Part shown: in pieces, positions 1 to 9,653 of the stretch
Layout of the letters: the number at the start of each line of letters is the position of its first letter
How positions within the stretch are numbered: position 1 is the stretch's first letter
The notes under the pieces: model-generated
What the model saw: the letters and a program-made list of their open reading frames with translations, nothing else
Databases searched by the model: none
What the model was told of the DNA's origin: nothing
Made by a program: the position numbers and the translations under genes
Source: Sandaracinaceae bacterium
GTDB taxonomy: Bacteria; Myxococcota_A; Polyangia; Polyangiales; Sandaracinaceae
Direction: 5' to 3'
Assembly (NCBI GenBank): GCA_025056955.1
Contig: JANWYL010000003.1
Coordinates: 1-32,838 of the forward strand
DNA length: 32,838 nucleotides

Positions 1-519
1 TCTGCCCTCGTTGAGCAGGGCAAAGCCCAAGGCCTCATTCACGAGTCCCTGAGGGATTCGAGCTCTGCGCTCCGAGCACAGGCGCTTGTGCTTTTGCGCG
101 AGCGCCCCCACCTTTTTAATTTCGACGAATCGATCGATCAGGACGTGAACCACATTTTGCAAAACGACGCCGAAAAACCGCACGTGATTCGCCTTGCCAT
201 CGAAGCGGCCCAAGCCGCTTGCCGAAGCCAGCTCCATCAAGGCCTGCGCCATGTGGTTCTCCGTGGGCTCCTAGAAGGTCAGCCGCTTGTTCTCGAGCAA
301 AGCCGAGGAGCGCTCCAAGCCTGGCTCATGCTTCGACCTCAAGATCTCGAAGAAGCGAGAGCAATGCTCCGCCAGTCTTCACACGGCACAGCGCTGCTTC
401 CTGTTTTGGAGGCACCCAAAAGGCCTTGCCAAATGCACCAGGGCTTAAGGCAAACTCCACTTCTCAGCCTTTTTCGCACCACCATCGGTGAAAGTCCAAC
501 ATCTGAGGTTTTTCCATGA
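1..519 (+). CDS. C-terminal part of an unknown protein, possibly alpha-helical/HEAT-like (5' truncated by window edge)
   Basis: Frame 1 is open from base 1 to the TGA at 517-519 (SALVEQGKAQGLIHESLRDSSSALRAQALVLLRERP...). The listed ORF start at 88 is internal. Its stop overlaps the next start (ATGA at 516-519). Confidence 0.6.
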   Translation, partial: SALVEQGKAQGLIHESLRDSSSALRAQALVLLRERPHLFNFDESIDQDVNHILQNDAEKPHVIRLAIEAAQAACRSQLHQGLRHVVLRGLLEGQPLVLEQSRGALQAWLMLRPQDLEEARAMLRQSSHGTALLPVLEAPKRPCQMHQGLRQTPLLSLFRTTIGESPTSEVFP

Positions 520-1154
520 AGCGAGATTTTTATTTTTTCCAATGGCTTTGGTTGAGCATGGTTTTTGCGTTTATGGCATGCGATGGCGGCCCTGCAGACG
601 ACCTCGTGATCGAGGCTCTTCCAACCATCACCCCATCGCTTCCCCAAGTCCCTACACTCCCTCCTCCCCCCTATCCCATCCAATATCCCGATGGGAGCTA
701 TAGCGTTTACGGGATCAAGCGCAAGCTCAGCCAACTCATGGATCGTGAAGTCACAGTCACTGCCTACATTGCGGAGATCTACACCCCCCCTGAGTGCCCA
801 AAGGGGCAGACCTGCCCCCCTCCTGTTGCTCCTCATCTTTGGCTTTCAGACGCAAAAGAACCCAACCCCAAAGCCCAAAGGTTGCTCCTTGTGGGCTATG
901 CAGAAAGCCAGGCAGCAATCGAGGAAGCCATCGCCAAAGCCAAAAGAGGGCGGCCTCAGCCTTCTTTCGAAGAAACAGGAATCCCCCCCATCCCCACTGA
1001 TTTTGCGCTTGGCAACAAAATCAAAGTGAGCGGGCGATTGACCCGCATCGCTGCGTCGGGCTTTAGTGCCTCTGAGGGGCTCATCGAATACAAAAAGCAC
1101 GAAACGCTCGAAGTGGCAGCCAACCCAGCGCAAAGTGCCCGCGCAAGCCGATGA
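516..1154 (+). CDS. Hypothetical lipoprotein
   Basis: N-terminus MKRDFYFFQWLWLSMVFAFMAC-DGG: hydrophobic signal with lipobox FMAC. ATGA overlap with upstream ORF. Confidence 0.75.
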   Translation: MKRDFYFFQWLWLSMVFAFMACDGGPADDLVIEALPTITPSLPQVPTLPPPPYPIQYPDGSYSVYGIKRKLSQLMDREVTVTAYIAEIYTPPECPKGQTCPPPVAPHLWLSDAKEPNPKAQRLLLVGYAESQAAIEEAIAKAKRGRPQPSFEETGIPPIPTDFALGNKIKVSGRLTRIAASGFSASEGLIEYKKHETLEVAANPAQSARASR

Positions 1155-1165
1155 AAGCCCCAAAG

Positions 1166-2119
1166 CTAACCACGTGGCCGAAATCCGCTGAGGCGAGCAA
1201 GCTTTTCGTAGAGCGCCTGCTCCTCAGGGGTGATTTCAGAGGGCACGTGAATTTCAACAACTGCGTAGAGGTCTCCCCTTTCGCCATTGGGGAGGGGGTA
1301 TCCTCTTCCACGTAAGCGGAGTTTTTTTCCCGAAGTGGTTCCAGGAGGGACCTTGAGCTGCACCCTGCCATCAGGCGTTTCGACCTCGACCTTGGCACCA
1401 AGAACAGCCTCCCAGGGAGCCAAGCGCAGGGTGGTGACCAGGTCATCGCCTTCAAATCGAAACAACTCATCAGGAACCAACTTGATCTCGAGAATGAGAT
1501 CCCCAGATTCTCCCGTCCATGTTGGTGCACCCAGGCCCCGAAGCCGCAGCGCTTGCCCTGAACGCACTCCCGAAGGAATGTTCACCTTGCGCTTCACCAC
1601 AGTGCCTGAAGGATCTGGGATTTGAATCTCCATCACCCCCCCCCGGAATACCTGGGTGATTGGAATCTCAACCACCATCCGTTGCTCCTGGCTTCGCACT
1701 CCCCCTGGAAAAGGCCCAGATCCTTGGCTCCACCCTCTCCGCCGAGGCCCCCCTCTTTTTCCCCCTGAAAAGACATACTCAAAAAGCGCTCCGAGATCAC
1801 TGCCATTGAAAGAAAAGCCACCAAAGAGATCGCTCAAATCGCGAAAATCAAATTCCACTTCCCTCACATTCGGAGGTGGCTGCCTGCCTTCTGAAACGGC
1901 CTTCCAAGCGGCGCCATATTTGTCGTAAAGCTGCCTTTTTTTGTCGTCTCTTAGCACCTCGTAGGCCTCGTTGATCTCCTTAAAGCGCTCTTCGGCGTTT
2001 GGCTCCTTGCTGATGTCAGGGTGGTACTTTCGGGCAAGCTTTCGGTAGGCTGCCTGGATTTCATCCTTGGTTGCATTCCGAGATACACCGAGAATTTCGT
2101 AGTAGTCGCGGTAACTCAC
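1166..2119 (-). CDS. Class-B J-domain chaperone (DnaJ/CbpA-like, no zinc-finger domain)
   Basis: [36 protein letters not shown] (J domain with HPD), Gly-rich linker, DnaJ C-terminal domains; no CxxCxGxG repeats. GTG start at 2119 chosen because it is preceded by AAGGAG; the ORF track extends to 2212. Confidence 0.93.
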   Translation of the reverse strand: MSYRDYYEILGVSRNATKDEIQAAYRKLARKYHPDISKEPNAEERFKEINEAYEVLRDDKKRQLYDKYGAAWKAVSEGRQPPPNVREVEFDFRDLSDLFGGFSFNGSDLGALFEYVFSGGKRGGPRRRGWSQGSGPFPGGVRSQEQRMVVEIPITQVFRGGVMEIQIPDPSGTVVKRKVNIPSGVRSGQALRLRGLGAPTWTGESGDLILEIKLVPDELFRFEGDDLVTTLRLAPWEAVLGAKVEVETPDGRVQLKVPPGTTSGKKLRLRGRGYPLPNGERGDLYAVVEIHVPSEITPEEQALYEKLARLSGFRPRG

Positions 2120-2221
2120 GCCACCACTCCTTTCTGCACCTTCAAGCAATTCTTCTTTTCCACTCGCTAAGCCTCCTTTTTCCAAATGCAACCATAGGGA
2201 TCCAAAAAACAAGCGAAAGAA

Positions 2222-3274
2222 CTAAGGCCAAGCTGAAAGGAATTCGAGCCCTTCCCCTTCCCCATAACCATAGATGCAATTCATGCACTGGATGGCCTGG
2301 CCTCCTGCGCCTTTTACAAGGTTATCGATGGCCGATTGACACACAAGCCACCCGCTCCTCTCATCGATGGTGTAAGAGAGAAGCACGCGATTGGTTCCGC
2401 GGATCCATAGCGTATCAGGGCAAGCCCCTGGGGTAAGCACTTCAACAAAAGGCGATTCCGCATAGCGTCGCTTGACGCACTGGCAGATTTTTTCAACTGT
2501 TGCTCCTTCTTTCGGTCGTACGTAAATCGAAGCGAGGATGCCTCGGTTCATGGGGACAAGGTGTGGTGTGAAGCACAGCTGAACAGGGGTTCTTGTCACC
2601 TGGCTTAGAATGGCCTCAATTTCAGGAATGTGCCTGTGTTCTCCAGCCACTTTGTAAGCCCGGAGCCCTTCGCTCACCTCTGGGTAGTGGGTTCGAGCAT
2701 TCGGCTCTCGCCCTGCGCCGCTCACACCGCTTTTGGCATCGATGATGATGGGATTGGCTTCGATGAGCCCATCTTCGAGCAAGGGGGCGATTGGCAAAAT
2801 CGAAGCTGTGGGGTAGCAACCGGGGAGTGCAACCACGCGGGCCATGCGGATTTTCTCTCGGAAAAGCTCAGGAAGGCCATAGACCGCCACTTGCCGAACT
2901 TCTGGATCTGGATCGTGCCCGTACCACTTGGAATGAAGGAGCGGATCCTTTAGGCGAAAATCTCCTGAGAGATCCAAAACCACCCGCCCTCGGCGATAGA
3001 GTTCAGCCACACAGCTTCCGCTTGCCCCGTGGGGCAAGCAAGAAAACACGCAATCCGCTTTTTGAGCAATCCGATCGGGGTCAAACTCAGACACATGCTT
3101 TGGCAGCCCACGATGCCCCCGCAAGGCAGGAAGAACATCCTCGAGGAGAGCACCCTTCTTTGAATGGCCTACAACTTCTGTGATTTCTACATGGGGGTGG
3201 CCCACAAGGAGCCGCAAAAGCTCAGCTCCCGTGTACCCTGTTGCACCCAGTACCGCAACCCGCAGCTTCTCCAT
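2222..3274 (-). CDS. argC: N-acetyl-gamma-glutamyl-phosphate reductase
   Basis: AVLGATGYTGAELLRLL, catalytic-Cys motif ALPGCYPTAS, AKSGVSGAGR, HRHIPEIE: typical ArgC. Confidence 0.96.
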   Translation of the reverse strand: MEKLRVAVLGATGYTGAELLRLLVGHPHVEITEVVGHSKKGALLEDVLPALRGHRGLPKHVSEFDPDRIAQKADCVFSCLPHGASGSCVAELYRRGRVVLDLSGDFRLKDPLLHSKWYGHDPDPEVRQVAVYGLPELFREKIRMARVVALPGCYPTASILPIAPLLEDGLIEANPIIIDAKSGVSGAGREPNARTHYPEVSEGLRAYKVAGEHRHIPEIEAILSQVTRTPVQLCFTPHLVPMNRGILASIYVRPKEGATVEKICQCVKRRYAESPFVEVLTPGACPDTLWIRGTNRVLLSYTIDERSGWLVCQSAIDNLVKGAGGQAIQCMNCIYGYGEGEGLEFLSAWP

Positions 3275-3340
3275 GCCCTGAGCCTGAACGATCCCTCATC
3301 CAAGCGCCAATCGTCCGGGCAATTTTCGGGCAAAGACCGA

Positions 3341-6004
3341 TCAACGCACCCTCAGCTTTCCCGCAATCACCCGATTGGCTTCATCTTCTGGACCTTCGAC
3401 CACTTCGAGGCGATGCTCGCCAGCGAAAAAGCCAATATACATGGTGTAGTCGCCTGGCCTGAAATTCGCAGGCACCCTGAGCTCTTGACGGTCTGCGATG
3501 ATGTCACCAGGGCTCCACATCCGAACGGCGTACTTGCCTCCTACAGGCTCATGGTCGCCATTGAGGCGCTGGCCGTAGCCATCGATGTGGAGAAATACCT
3601 GGTAGCCGCCAGAAACAGGGGCAAGGCAACGGAAATACCAGGTGATGGTAAAGAGCTGCCCCGGCCCCACACTGTCCCCCCTTGGCAATTCGAGATCGTA
3701 GCCGATGAGCTCAATTCTACGGTCGTAGTTTGCGCCCACTCGGTGCTGCACCTTGGGCACCTCGTCCAGCAAAAAGCTTGCAAGGTAGTTTTCGTCGGCC
3801 CTTCCAGGAATGGGCTGATTGGTTGCAAGAAGCACCCGGCCGCTTCTGGCATCCGCCACAAAAAGATGCCTTCCGCTTCGACTCCTATACGAGCGGTTGA
3901 GGGAAGCCAGCTGCTCAGCAGGGAAAACGAGCCATACCCTCGAAGGGCGAGCGAGAAAGGCAAGCGCTTCGATTTCAGAACGAATCGTTTCGACCTGGCC
4001 CCTGGCATAGTAGGCAGCCCCACGGCCGCTCGTAAGGTACTCCCCAAGCGGCTCATCCGGCTTGGCCAAGGCGTTGTAGGTGTCATAGACCTCGCGCGGT
4101 GAGAGATGCACCGAAACTTGGGCGTGGTAGCGGGTCACAAACCACAAAGAAAGCCCGTAAGCCATTACCCATACCGGCACGAAGGCCAAGCGCCCCAAAG
4201 AGGCCACCCAATTTGCAAGGAGACGAAGCCCAACCAAAAGCACCCAAAGCGCCAAGGGAGCAAAAAGCAAAGCTTCACCGATCCGAATCGCCAGTGAATT
4301 TGCCCCTGTAAGGGCCAAAATCGAAGCACCTCCGACCAAAGCCACCCCTGCAAGCGCCAAAAGCACAAAAAGCCCCAACCGTTTCGACTGCCGACGCAAA
4401 GTCAAGCCCAATCCACCCCCACCTCCCAACACCGCCGCAACCCCCCCAACCCCATTTACACTCCGAATGATCTCGCCACTTACGGCAAGCACCTTCTCAT
4501 CATCAGAAAGAATCCCGCGGATCGATAGGTCCATCACCACAGCAACGACCCCCATCCCCATGGCCACGGCCAAACAAAAACCCAAGAAAATAATCCAAAC
4601 CTGAAATGCGAGCCCCCTCTGCCACTGGTCTTGCAAAAAGCGAGATGGCCAAGCGATCGCTCGAAACAATTCCTTGGGGTTTTTGGTACCCAATGCCTGA
4701 AAAAAGGGCTCTGGATCGGCTGAAAGCTTGCTTGATAGGGCCAAAAAAGCGAAAAGCCCAAAAAGGCCAAGCCCAATTGCCCACCCCCCGCTTGGGTGAA
4801 AAGAATCGGGCAAACTCAGCGACGAAAGAAAAAGCCCGTTGAGCGGAGCGCTCGGATAGCCTCTAAAATCGCGAAACAAAAGACCAGAAAGAAGCAAAAC
4901 GACCAGGCCTCGCGCCGGATACTCGATAAAGGCACCCTCTTCTCCTTTCCGCAAAAATGAAGCAATAAGCCAGGCCAGGCCAAAAAGGGCTAGAAACCCC
5001 ACTTGCCCATAGCGGGCAATATAGATTGATTGAGACAGAAAGGCGAGGCCTACCCAGGCGAGGGCCGCAAGATCGAGGGCAAAAAGCAACCCCTCCTCTT
5101 CTTTTTCTTTTACCCCCTCCTTTGAAGACAGGGCCCTCCAACCCATCCACCCAAAGACGAGAGGAAGCAAGGCGCTCCAGGGAGCAAAGGAGTGAAAAAG
5201 CGCCTCGATGGGAACTTCAAAACTTGGCGCTGCTTGCCCACGAGGAACCCCACCCGTCCAAAACGAATACCCTTCGACGTCTCTGACCACAGCCCAGGCA
5301 GTGGCCAATGTCGCCAAAACCGCAATCCCAACGATCCCAAGCCGAATCGATCGAAGCCACAAGTTTTCTTGGCTTTTCCAAAGCCCAAAAAACCCAAAAC
5401 GCCCAACCAACGAGCCACTGACCCCCAAAAGGGGTGGAAGCACAGCAAGGAGCACACCCCCTGCCAAGGCAGCCATGACCGATGCCAAAGCAAGGCCAAG
5501 GGTCAAAGCGATCACCGCCTTGGGCGCTTTCCACCTTTGAGAGGGCGGGTCGCTTAAAAGAGAAGCCAAAACGAAGACCGCTGACGAGAAAAAGAGCGCT
5601 ATCGCTTCCCCCATCATGTGGCGGGCATTCAACAAAAAAAGCGGGCTTGTCCCTAAAACCAACGCGCAGTACACGCCCCTTCTGCGGCTTTCAGTCAGGC
5701 TGCCAAAGCCGTAGGCCAAAAGAAGCGTGGCGAAGCCAAAAAGCACATTTGGCAAGCGCCCTGACCATTCCTTGATACCAAACCATTTGAAAGACTGCGC
5801 GATCAACCAAATCCCGAGGGGAGGCTCGCTGAGTTCCCTCTCTTCCCCCTCAAGAAGGCTTCTGGCCGCATCCGCAGCACTGAGCTCCCAAGGATCCCAG
5901 ATCCCATAACTTGGGATCCCCCAGAGCAAAACACAGGCGAGTGCCAAAAAAGCCACCCACGCGATCCGGTGGGTTAAAAAGCGAAAAAGCAATCCATAAG
6001 GCAT
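3341..6004 (-). CDS. Multi-pass membrane glycosyltransferase, family 39 (ArnT/PMT)-like, with soluble C-terminal domain
   Basis: SYGIWDPWELSAADAARSLLEGEERELSEPPLGIWLIAQSFKWFGIKEWSGRLPNVLFG resembles the GT39 first-loop region; many TM segments; C-terminal beta-rich region. ATG at 6004 preferred over the 6103 ORF start. Confidence 0.8.
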   Translation of the reverse strand: MPYGLLFRFLTHRIAWVAFLALACVLLWGIPSYGIWDPWELSAADAARSLLEGEERELSEPPLGIWLIAQSFKWFGIKEWSGRLPNVLFGFATLLLAYGFGSLTESRRRGVYCALVLGTSPLFLLNARHMMGEAIALFFSSAVFVLASLLSDPPSQRWKAPKAVIALTLGLALASVMAALAGGVLLAVLPPLLGVSGSLVGRFGFFGLWKSQENLWLRSIRLGIVGIAVLATLATAWAVVRDVEGYSFWTGGVPRGQAAPSFEVPIEALFHSFAPWSALLPLVFGWMGWRALSSKEGVKEKEEEGLLFALDLAALAWVGLAFLSQSIYIARYGQVGFLALFGLAWLIASFLRKGEEGAFIEYPARGLVVLLLSGLLFRDFRGYPSAPLNGLFLSSLSLPDSFHPSGGWAIGLGLFGLFAFLALSSKLSADPEPFFQALGTKNPKELFRAIAWPSRFLQDQWQRGLAFQVWIIFLGFCLAVAMGMGVVAVVMDLSIRGILSDDEKVLAVSGEIIRSVNGVGGVAAVLGGGGGLGLTLRRQSKRLGLFVLLALAGVALVGGASILALTGANSLAIRIGEALLFAPLALWVLLVGLRLLANWVASLGRLAFVPVWVMAYGLSLWFVTRYHAQVSVHLSPREVYDTYNALAKPDEPLGEYLTSGRGAAYYARGQVETIRSEIEALAFLARPSRVWLVFPAEQLASLNRSYRSRSGRHLFVADARSGRVLLATNQPIPGRADENYLASFLLDEVPKVQHRVGANYDRRIELIGYDLELPRGDSVGPGQLFTITWYFRCLAPVSGGYQVFLHIDGYGQRLNGDHEPVGGKYAVRMWSPGDIIADRQELRVPANFRPGDYTMYIGFFAGEHRLEVVEGPEDEANRVIAGKLRVR

Positions 6005-6100
6005 GGGAAACCCTTCAAGCGGGCGGTGCTTCCTTGCAAAGCTCGCGAGCCTAGCTTGAAAAAGGCAAGGCGCCAGTCGGATCATCCACCCGATTGGATC

Positions 6101-6116
6101 CAACGCTTGTGCGTTG
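6101..6116. repeat. Short perfect inverted repeat CAACGC-TTGT-GCGTTG in a divergent intergenic region
   Basis: 6-bp arms, 4-nt loop, between the divergent GT39-like gene and the M23 gene; possible operator. Confidence 0.35.
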
Positions 6117-6154
6117 CACGAAGGCCCCCTTGCCTATACCTTCTTTCCACCCAT

Positions 6155-7615
6155 ATGAGCGCCGAGGAGCCTCCCTTTAAGCTCCGCCCGCTTCCCACAA
6201 TTGAATTCCCAATTCTTCCCGAGGACATCGCTCGGGAGCGGCGCAAAAAGCTCCTGATTGGAAGCAGCATCATCACCTTGACTGGTCTGACAGGGGCTTT
6301 GTTTTTTCTTTGGCCAGGCATTGAACGCAAGGAGGTGCATGCGGCTGACCGTCAAGCGCAACCAGCCGTGCCGGCAGATCTGGGATGTGTGCCTCCCTCT
6401 GATGCGAGTGCTCCACCTCCCCCTCCCCCTTCGGATTCCGCCCCTTTGCGGGACCCGCCACCCCGCACCCAGAGCCGCCATCGCTTTGGCCAAAGCCCTG
6501 GCTTTCGACCAGCCCTTTTGAGTGCCGGCCTGAGTTCGAGCGAGGCCGATGCCGTGATCGCAGCGCTTGAGGGAGTGCTCGATTTTCGACGCTGCCGCCC
6601 GGAGCACGAAATCACAATTGAACGGGACAACGAGGGAGCGCTCAAGCGCTTTGAGTACCGGGCAAGTCCTGTCCAGATCTACGAAGTGCGCCGTGATGCC
6701 AACGGCACCTTCCGCGGTGTCCGTGTGGAAGTGCCCCTTGAAGTCACAGAAGCGGGGCATGGTGGCTTCATCACAGCTTCGCTTGGCGAGGCGATTGAAA
6801 GCGCAGGGCTTGGCAGGCAGCTCGTTGGCCCTTTTATCGAAGCCTTTGAAAACCGCATTGATTTCCAAAGCGATTTGCGGCCAGGCGACGTTTTTAAAGT
6901 TGTGGTTGTGGAAGAGCGCCTGAACGGCCTCCTTTACCGCTACGGCCAGGTCTTGGCCATGGAACTCCGCACCCAGAAAAAAGGGGTCTTGCGCTCTTTT
7001 TACTTTGCCTCCCCGGACGGCCTTGGCGATTTCTTTGACGAAAGCGGCCGCCCTGCCCAAGGAAGTTGGCTTCGAACGCCGCTCCACTACGATCACATCA
7101 GCTCTCCCTTTGATCCCAAGCGCTTCCACCCCATCCTTCGCCGGATCGTCCCTCATAACGGAATCGACTACGCAGCCCCCCCGGGCACGCCGGTTTGGGC
7201 CGCAGCCGCTGGTGAGGTGATTTGGGTGGGGGAACGAGGCCCAAATGGCAACCTGGTCTCGATCGCCCACCAGGGAGGCTATGTCACCCACTATGCCCAC
7301 CTTCTCCGCTTTGCCCAAGGCCTTCGACGCGGCATGCGCGTGCGGCAAAAGCAGGTGATTGGCTATGTGGGCTCAACCGGTCGCTCGACCGGCCCTCACC
7401 TGCATTTCGCCCTTGAGCGGGATGGGCGTTTCATCAACCCAGCCACTGTTTTGAACATGCAGGGTCCGCCCCTTCCTCCTCCCCTCATGTTGCGCTTCCG
7501 CGCTGAAATGGGCCGCCTTCGCCGCCTGCTTGAAAAAATAGAGCTCCCGCCTCCTCCCCTTGCACTTCCAAAGGTCGAATCCAAACCCCCTCCCCCGCCC
7601 GATCCCATGGATTGA
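6155..7615 (+). CDS. M23-family metallopeptidase (murein DD-endopeptidase MepM-like), membrane anchored
   Basis: One N-terminal TM (KKLLIGSSIITLTGLTGALFFLWPG), Pro-rich linker, M23 motifs HNGIDYAAPPGTPVWAAAAGEV and GPHLHFAL. ATG at 6155 preferred over 6026. Confidence 0.92.
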   Translation: MSAEEPPFKLRPLPTIEFPILPEDIARERRKKLLIGSSIITLTGLTGALFFLWPGIERKEVHAADRQAQPAVPADLGCVPPSDASAPPPPPPSDSAPLRDPPPRTQSRHRFGQSPGFRPALLSAGLSSSEADAVIAALEGVLDFRRCRPEHEITIERDNEGALKRFEYRASPVQIYEVRRDANGTFRGVRVEVPLEVTEAGHGGFITASLGEAIESAGLGRQLVGPFIEAFENRIDFQSDLRPGDVFKVVVVEERLNGLLYRYGQVLAMELRTQKKGVLRSFYFASPDGLGDFFDESGRPAQGSWLRTPLHYDHISSPFDPKRFHPILRRIVPHNGIDYAAPPGTPVWAAAAGEVIWVGERGPNGNLVSIAHQGGYVTHYAHLLRFAQGLRRGMRVRQKQVIGYVGSTGRSTGPHLHFALERDGRFINPATVLNMQGPPLPPPLMLRFRAEMGRLRRLLEKIELPPPPLALPKVESKPPPPPDPMD

Positions 7616-7773
7616 ATTCGAAGGCCAGGCTTTGCGTCTACTCTTGTGTCTGCTTTTCCTTGAAAAATGGCAATGCAAACCGGAGCTTGCGCTTGGAAAA
7701 GGATTCGCATCGAAAGCCGCGCTTGGCTTTTGGGCTCAATGCGCTTTGTTTCAGCTGTTTCAGGTTTATGTGC

Positions 7774-7796
7774 ATTGTTTCAGCACATGAAACAAT
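7774..7796. promoter_or_regulatory. Perfect 9-bp inverted repeat ATTGTTTCA-gcaca-TGAAACAAT spanning the Sel1-protein start codon
   Basis: Read directly from sequence; ATG at 7787-7789 lies across the spacer and right arm. Two further TGTTTCAG copies at 7747-7754 and 7756-7763. Confidence 0.55.
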
Positions 7797-9604
7797 TTTC
7801 TTTTTTTTCAATCGCTCTTTGTTTTGTTTTCTGGCCTGGCCGAGGGCGAGCCCAACCTGAGGCATGTGGAAGCGACTCGCTTGATGAGTGTGTAAAAAAC
7901 GGGGAAAGGCTCGTTGAAAGCGATCTGCCCAAAGCGGTCGAGATGTTTCGGTATGCCTGTAACCGCAGCCATCCGCAGGGTTGCCTTTGGCTTGGCCTCC
8001 TTTTTGTTGAGGGCCGCGGAGTGCGTCGTGAACCCGAGCGGGCAGCGATTTTTTTTGAGACAAGCTGCACGCAGGGGGAAGCGAGTGCCTGCTTTGAGCT
8101 TGCAAAGCTTTTGGCCAGCGGAGAAGGCGGAAAGCTCGATCGGGGAAGGGCAGAACATCTCCTGAGAGAATCCTGCGATCGAGGGGTTGGAGCTGCCTGT
8201 GTTGAGCTTGCGCGCCATTTGGAGGAAGGAAGAAGCGCCGGTCGCAGCCAAGCAGAAGCGCTTTTGGAATCTGCATGCGCCAAAAGGCTCCCAGAACCTT
8301 GCGCCGCGCTGGGCCGCTTGCGGCTGAAGTCAAAACCAGATGAGGCCCGTGATCTTCTCGATCGCGCATGCCGTGGGGGCTCGCTTGATGCCTGCGTGAC
8401 CCTTGCAAAGGCGATTGAAGAAGGCCTCGGAGCTCCCTCTGCGCCCGAGCAGGCAGCTCCCCTTTTTGAGCGGGCATGTCAAGGCCGTCACGCAGAAGCC
8501 TGCAACGCTTTGGGCACGCTCTTTGAAGACGGCCGCGGCGTTTCGCGCGATCTCGACCGTGCCTTTGCCCTCTACCGCCAGGCTTGCGCCCTCGATTTTG
8601 CGCTTGGCTGTAACAACGTGGCCCGCTTTCTCGAGCAAGGGATTGGGGTTACAGCCAATCCGCGGGCTGCAGCAGAACTCTACCGCAGGGCCTGCGAGGC
8701 AGGTGCAAAGGTTTCGTGCACAAACTTGGGCGCAATGCTTGAAGAAGGCGCGCCAGGCCTTGAGCGCGACCCCGAACGCGCAGAAGCCCTGCACCGGGAA
8801 GCCTGTGAAGCGGGCATTCCGCTCGGCTGCTATCACCTCGCCTTGCGCCTTGACGATCCCGCTCGACCAGTTGCCGAGAGGCGCCGGGCCATCGATCTTT
8901 TTAGAAGCGCCTGCAGTGCATCCATTGCGAGCGCTTGCACGGCGCTTGGATCGAACTACGAACGCGGCCGCGGTTTGCGCCAAGACCTCAACGAAGCAGC
9001 CCGCTTTTACGCCCTGGGGTGTCGAGGAGGGGACCACATCGCTTGCGTCAATCTCGGAATCCTTCGCGAGGAAGGGCAGCCCCCGAACCCCGGAGAGGCT
9101 GCCAAGCTCTATGAACACGCATGCCAAAACGGCGAAGTGGCAGGCTGCACCCGCTTGGGGCTCCTCCTTCAAAGCGGAAATGGTGTTCCCCAAAATGCGG
9201 AGCGCGCTTTCACCCTTTTGAGCCAGGCCTGCGAAAGGAATGACCTTCGGGCGTGTAACGGCTTGGGTTACGCGTACGAGAGGGGCCTCGGAACGGGCGT
9301 TGACCTTGCCCAGGCCCGCACCCTCTACCGGAGGGCCTGCGAAGGTGGGATGTTGAGGGGATGCTCGAATTTGGGAGCGCTCCTCCTAAAGGGCGATCCC
9401 ACAACTCCCCCCGACCCCACCCAAGCAGCCCAGCTTTTTGAGCGCGCTTGTCAGGGTCGGGCCGCAATCGGCTGCGCCAACCTTGCTGCCCTTTATGAGA
9501 GCGGGACTGGCGTTCCCCGCGATCCCGAGCGGGCCAAAGCCCTTCGCCGTGAGGCCTGTTCCCTCGGCCACAGCCGCTCCTGCCCATCATCTGGTGAAAA
9601 GTGA
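7787..9604 (+). CDS. Secreted Cys-rich Sel1-like (TPR-type) repeat protein
   Basis: Signal peptide MKQFSFFSIALCFVFWPGRGRA; many ~36-aa repeats of the type A..LYRRACEAGAKVSCTNLGAMLEEGAPGLERDPERA with recurrent paired Cys, like Hcp-type Sel1 repeats. ORF track start 7667 is probably too far upstream. Confidence 0.9.
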   Translation: MKQFSFFSIALCFVFWPGRGRAQPEACGSDSLDECVKNGERLVESDLPKAVEMFRYACNRSHPQGCLWLGLLFVEGRGVRREPERAAIFFETSCTQGEASACFELAKLLASGEGGKLDRGRAEHLLRESCDRGVGAACVELARHLEEGRSAGRSQAEALLESACAKRLPEPCAALGRLRLKSKPDEARDLLDRACRGGSLDACVTLAKAIEEGLGAPSAPEQAAPLFERACQGRHAEACNALGTLFEDGRGVSRDLDRAFALYRQACALDFALGCNNVARFLEQGIGVTANPRAAAELYRRACEAGAKVSCTNLGAMLEEGAPGLERDPERAEALHREACEAGIPLGCYHLALRLDDPARPVAERRRAIDLFRSACSASIASACTALGSNYERGRGLRQDLNEAARFYALGCRGGDHIACVNLGILREEGQPPNPGEAAKLYEHACQNGEVAGCTRLGLLLQSGNGVPQNAERAFTLLSQACERNDLRACNGLGYAYERGLGTGVDLAQARTLYRRACEGGMLRGCSNLGALLLKGDPTTPPDPTQAAQLFERACQGRAAIGCANLAALYESGTGVPRDPERAKALRREACSLGHSRSCPSSGEK

Positions 9605-9653
9605 AATACCAAGCACCTCAAAAACAAGCATCACCAAATACCTTCACCAACCA

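Noticed and set aside
3164-4102. 312-aa plus-strand ORF
   Set aside because: Antisense to argC start and the C-terminal region of the GT39-like gene; no motifs.
6134-7348. 404-aa minus-strand ORF
   Set aside because: Shadow of the M23 peptidase, which has clear catalytic motifs; product looks unstructured and family-less.
7667-7786. Upstream extension of the Sel1 ORF (MAMQTGACAWKRIRI...)
   Set aside because: The internal Met at 7787 begins a standard signal peptide; the extension has a non-secretory, non-conserved-looking sequence.
8330-9221. 287-aa minus and 272-aa plus ORFs inside the Sel1 gene
   Set aside because: Out-of-frame shadows of the repetitive Sel1 coding sequence.
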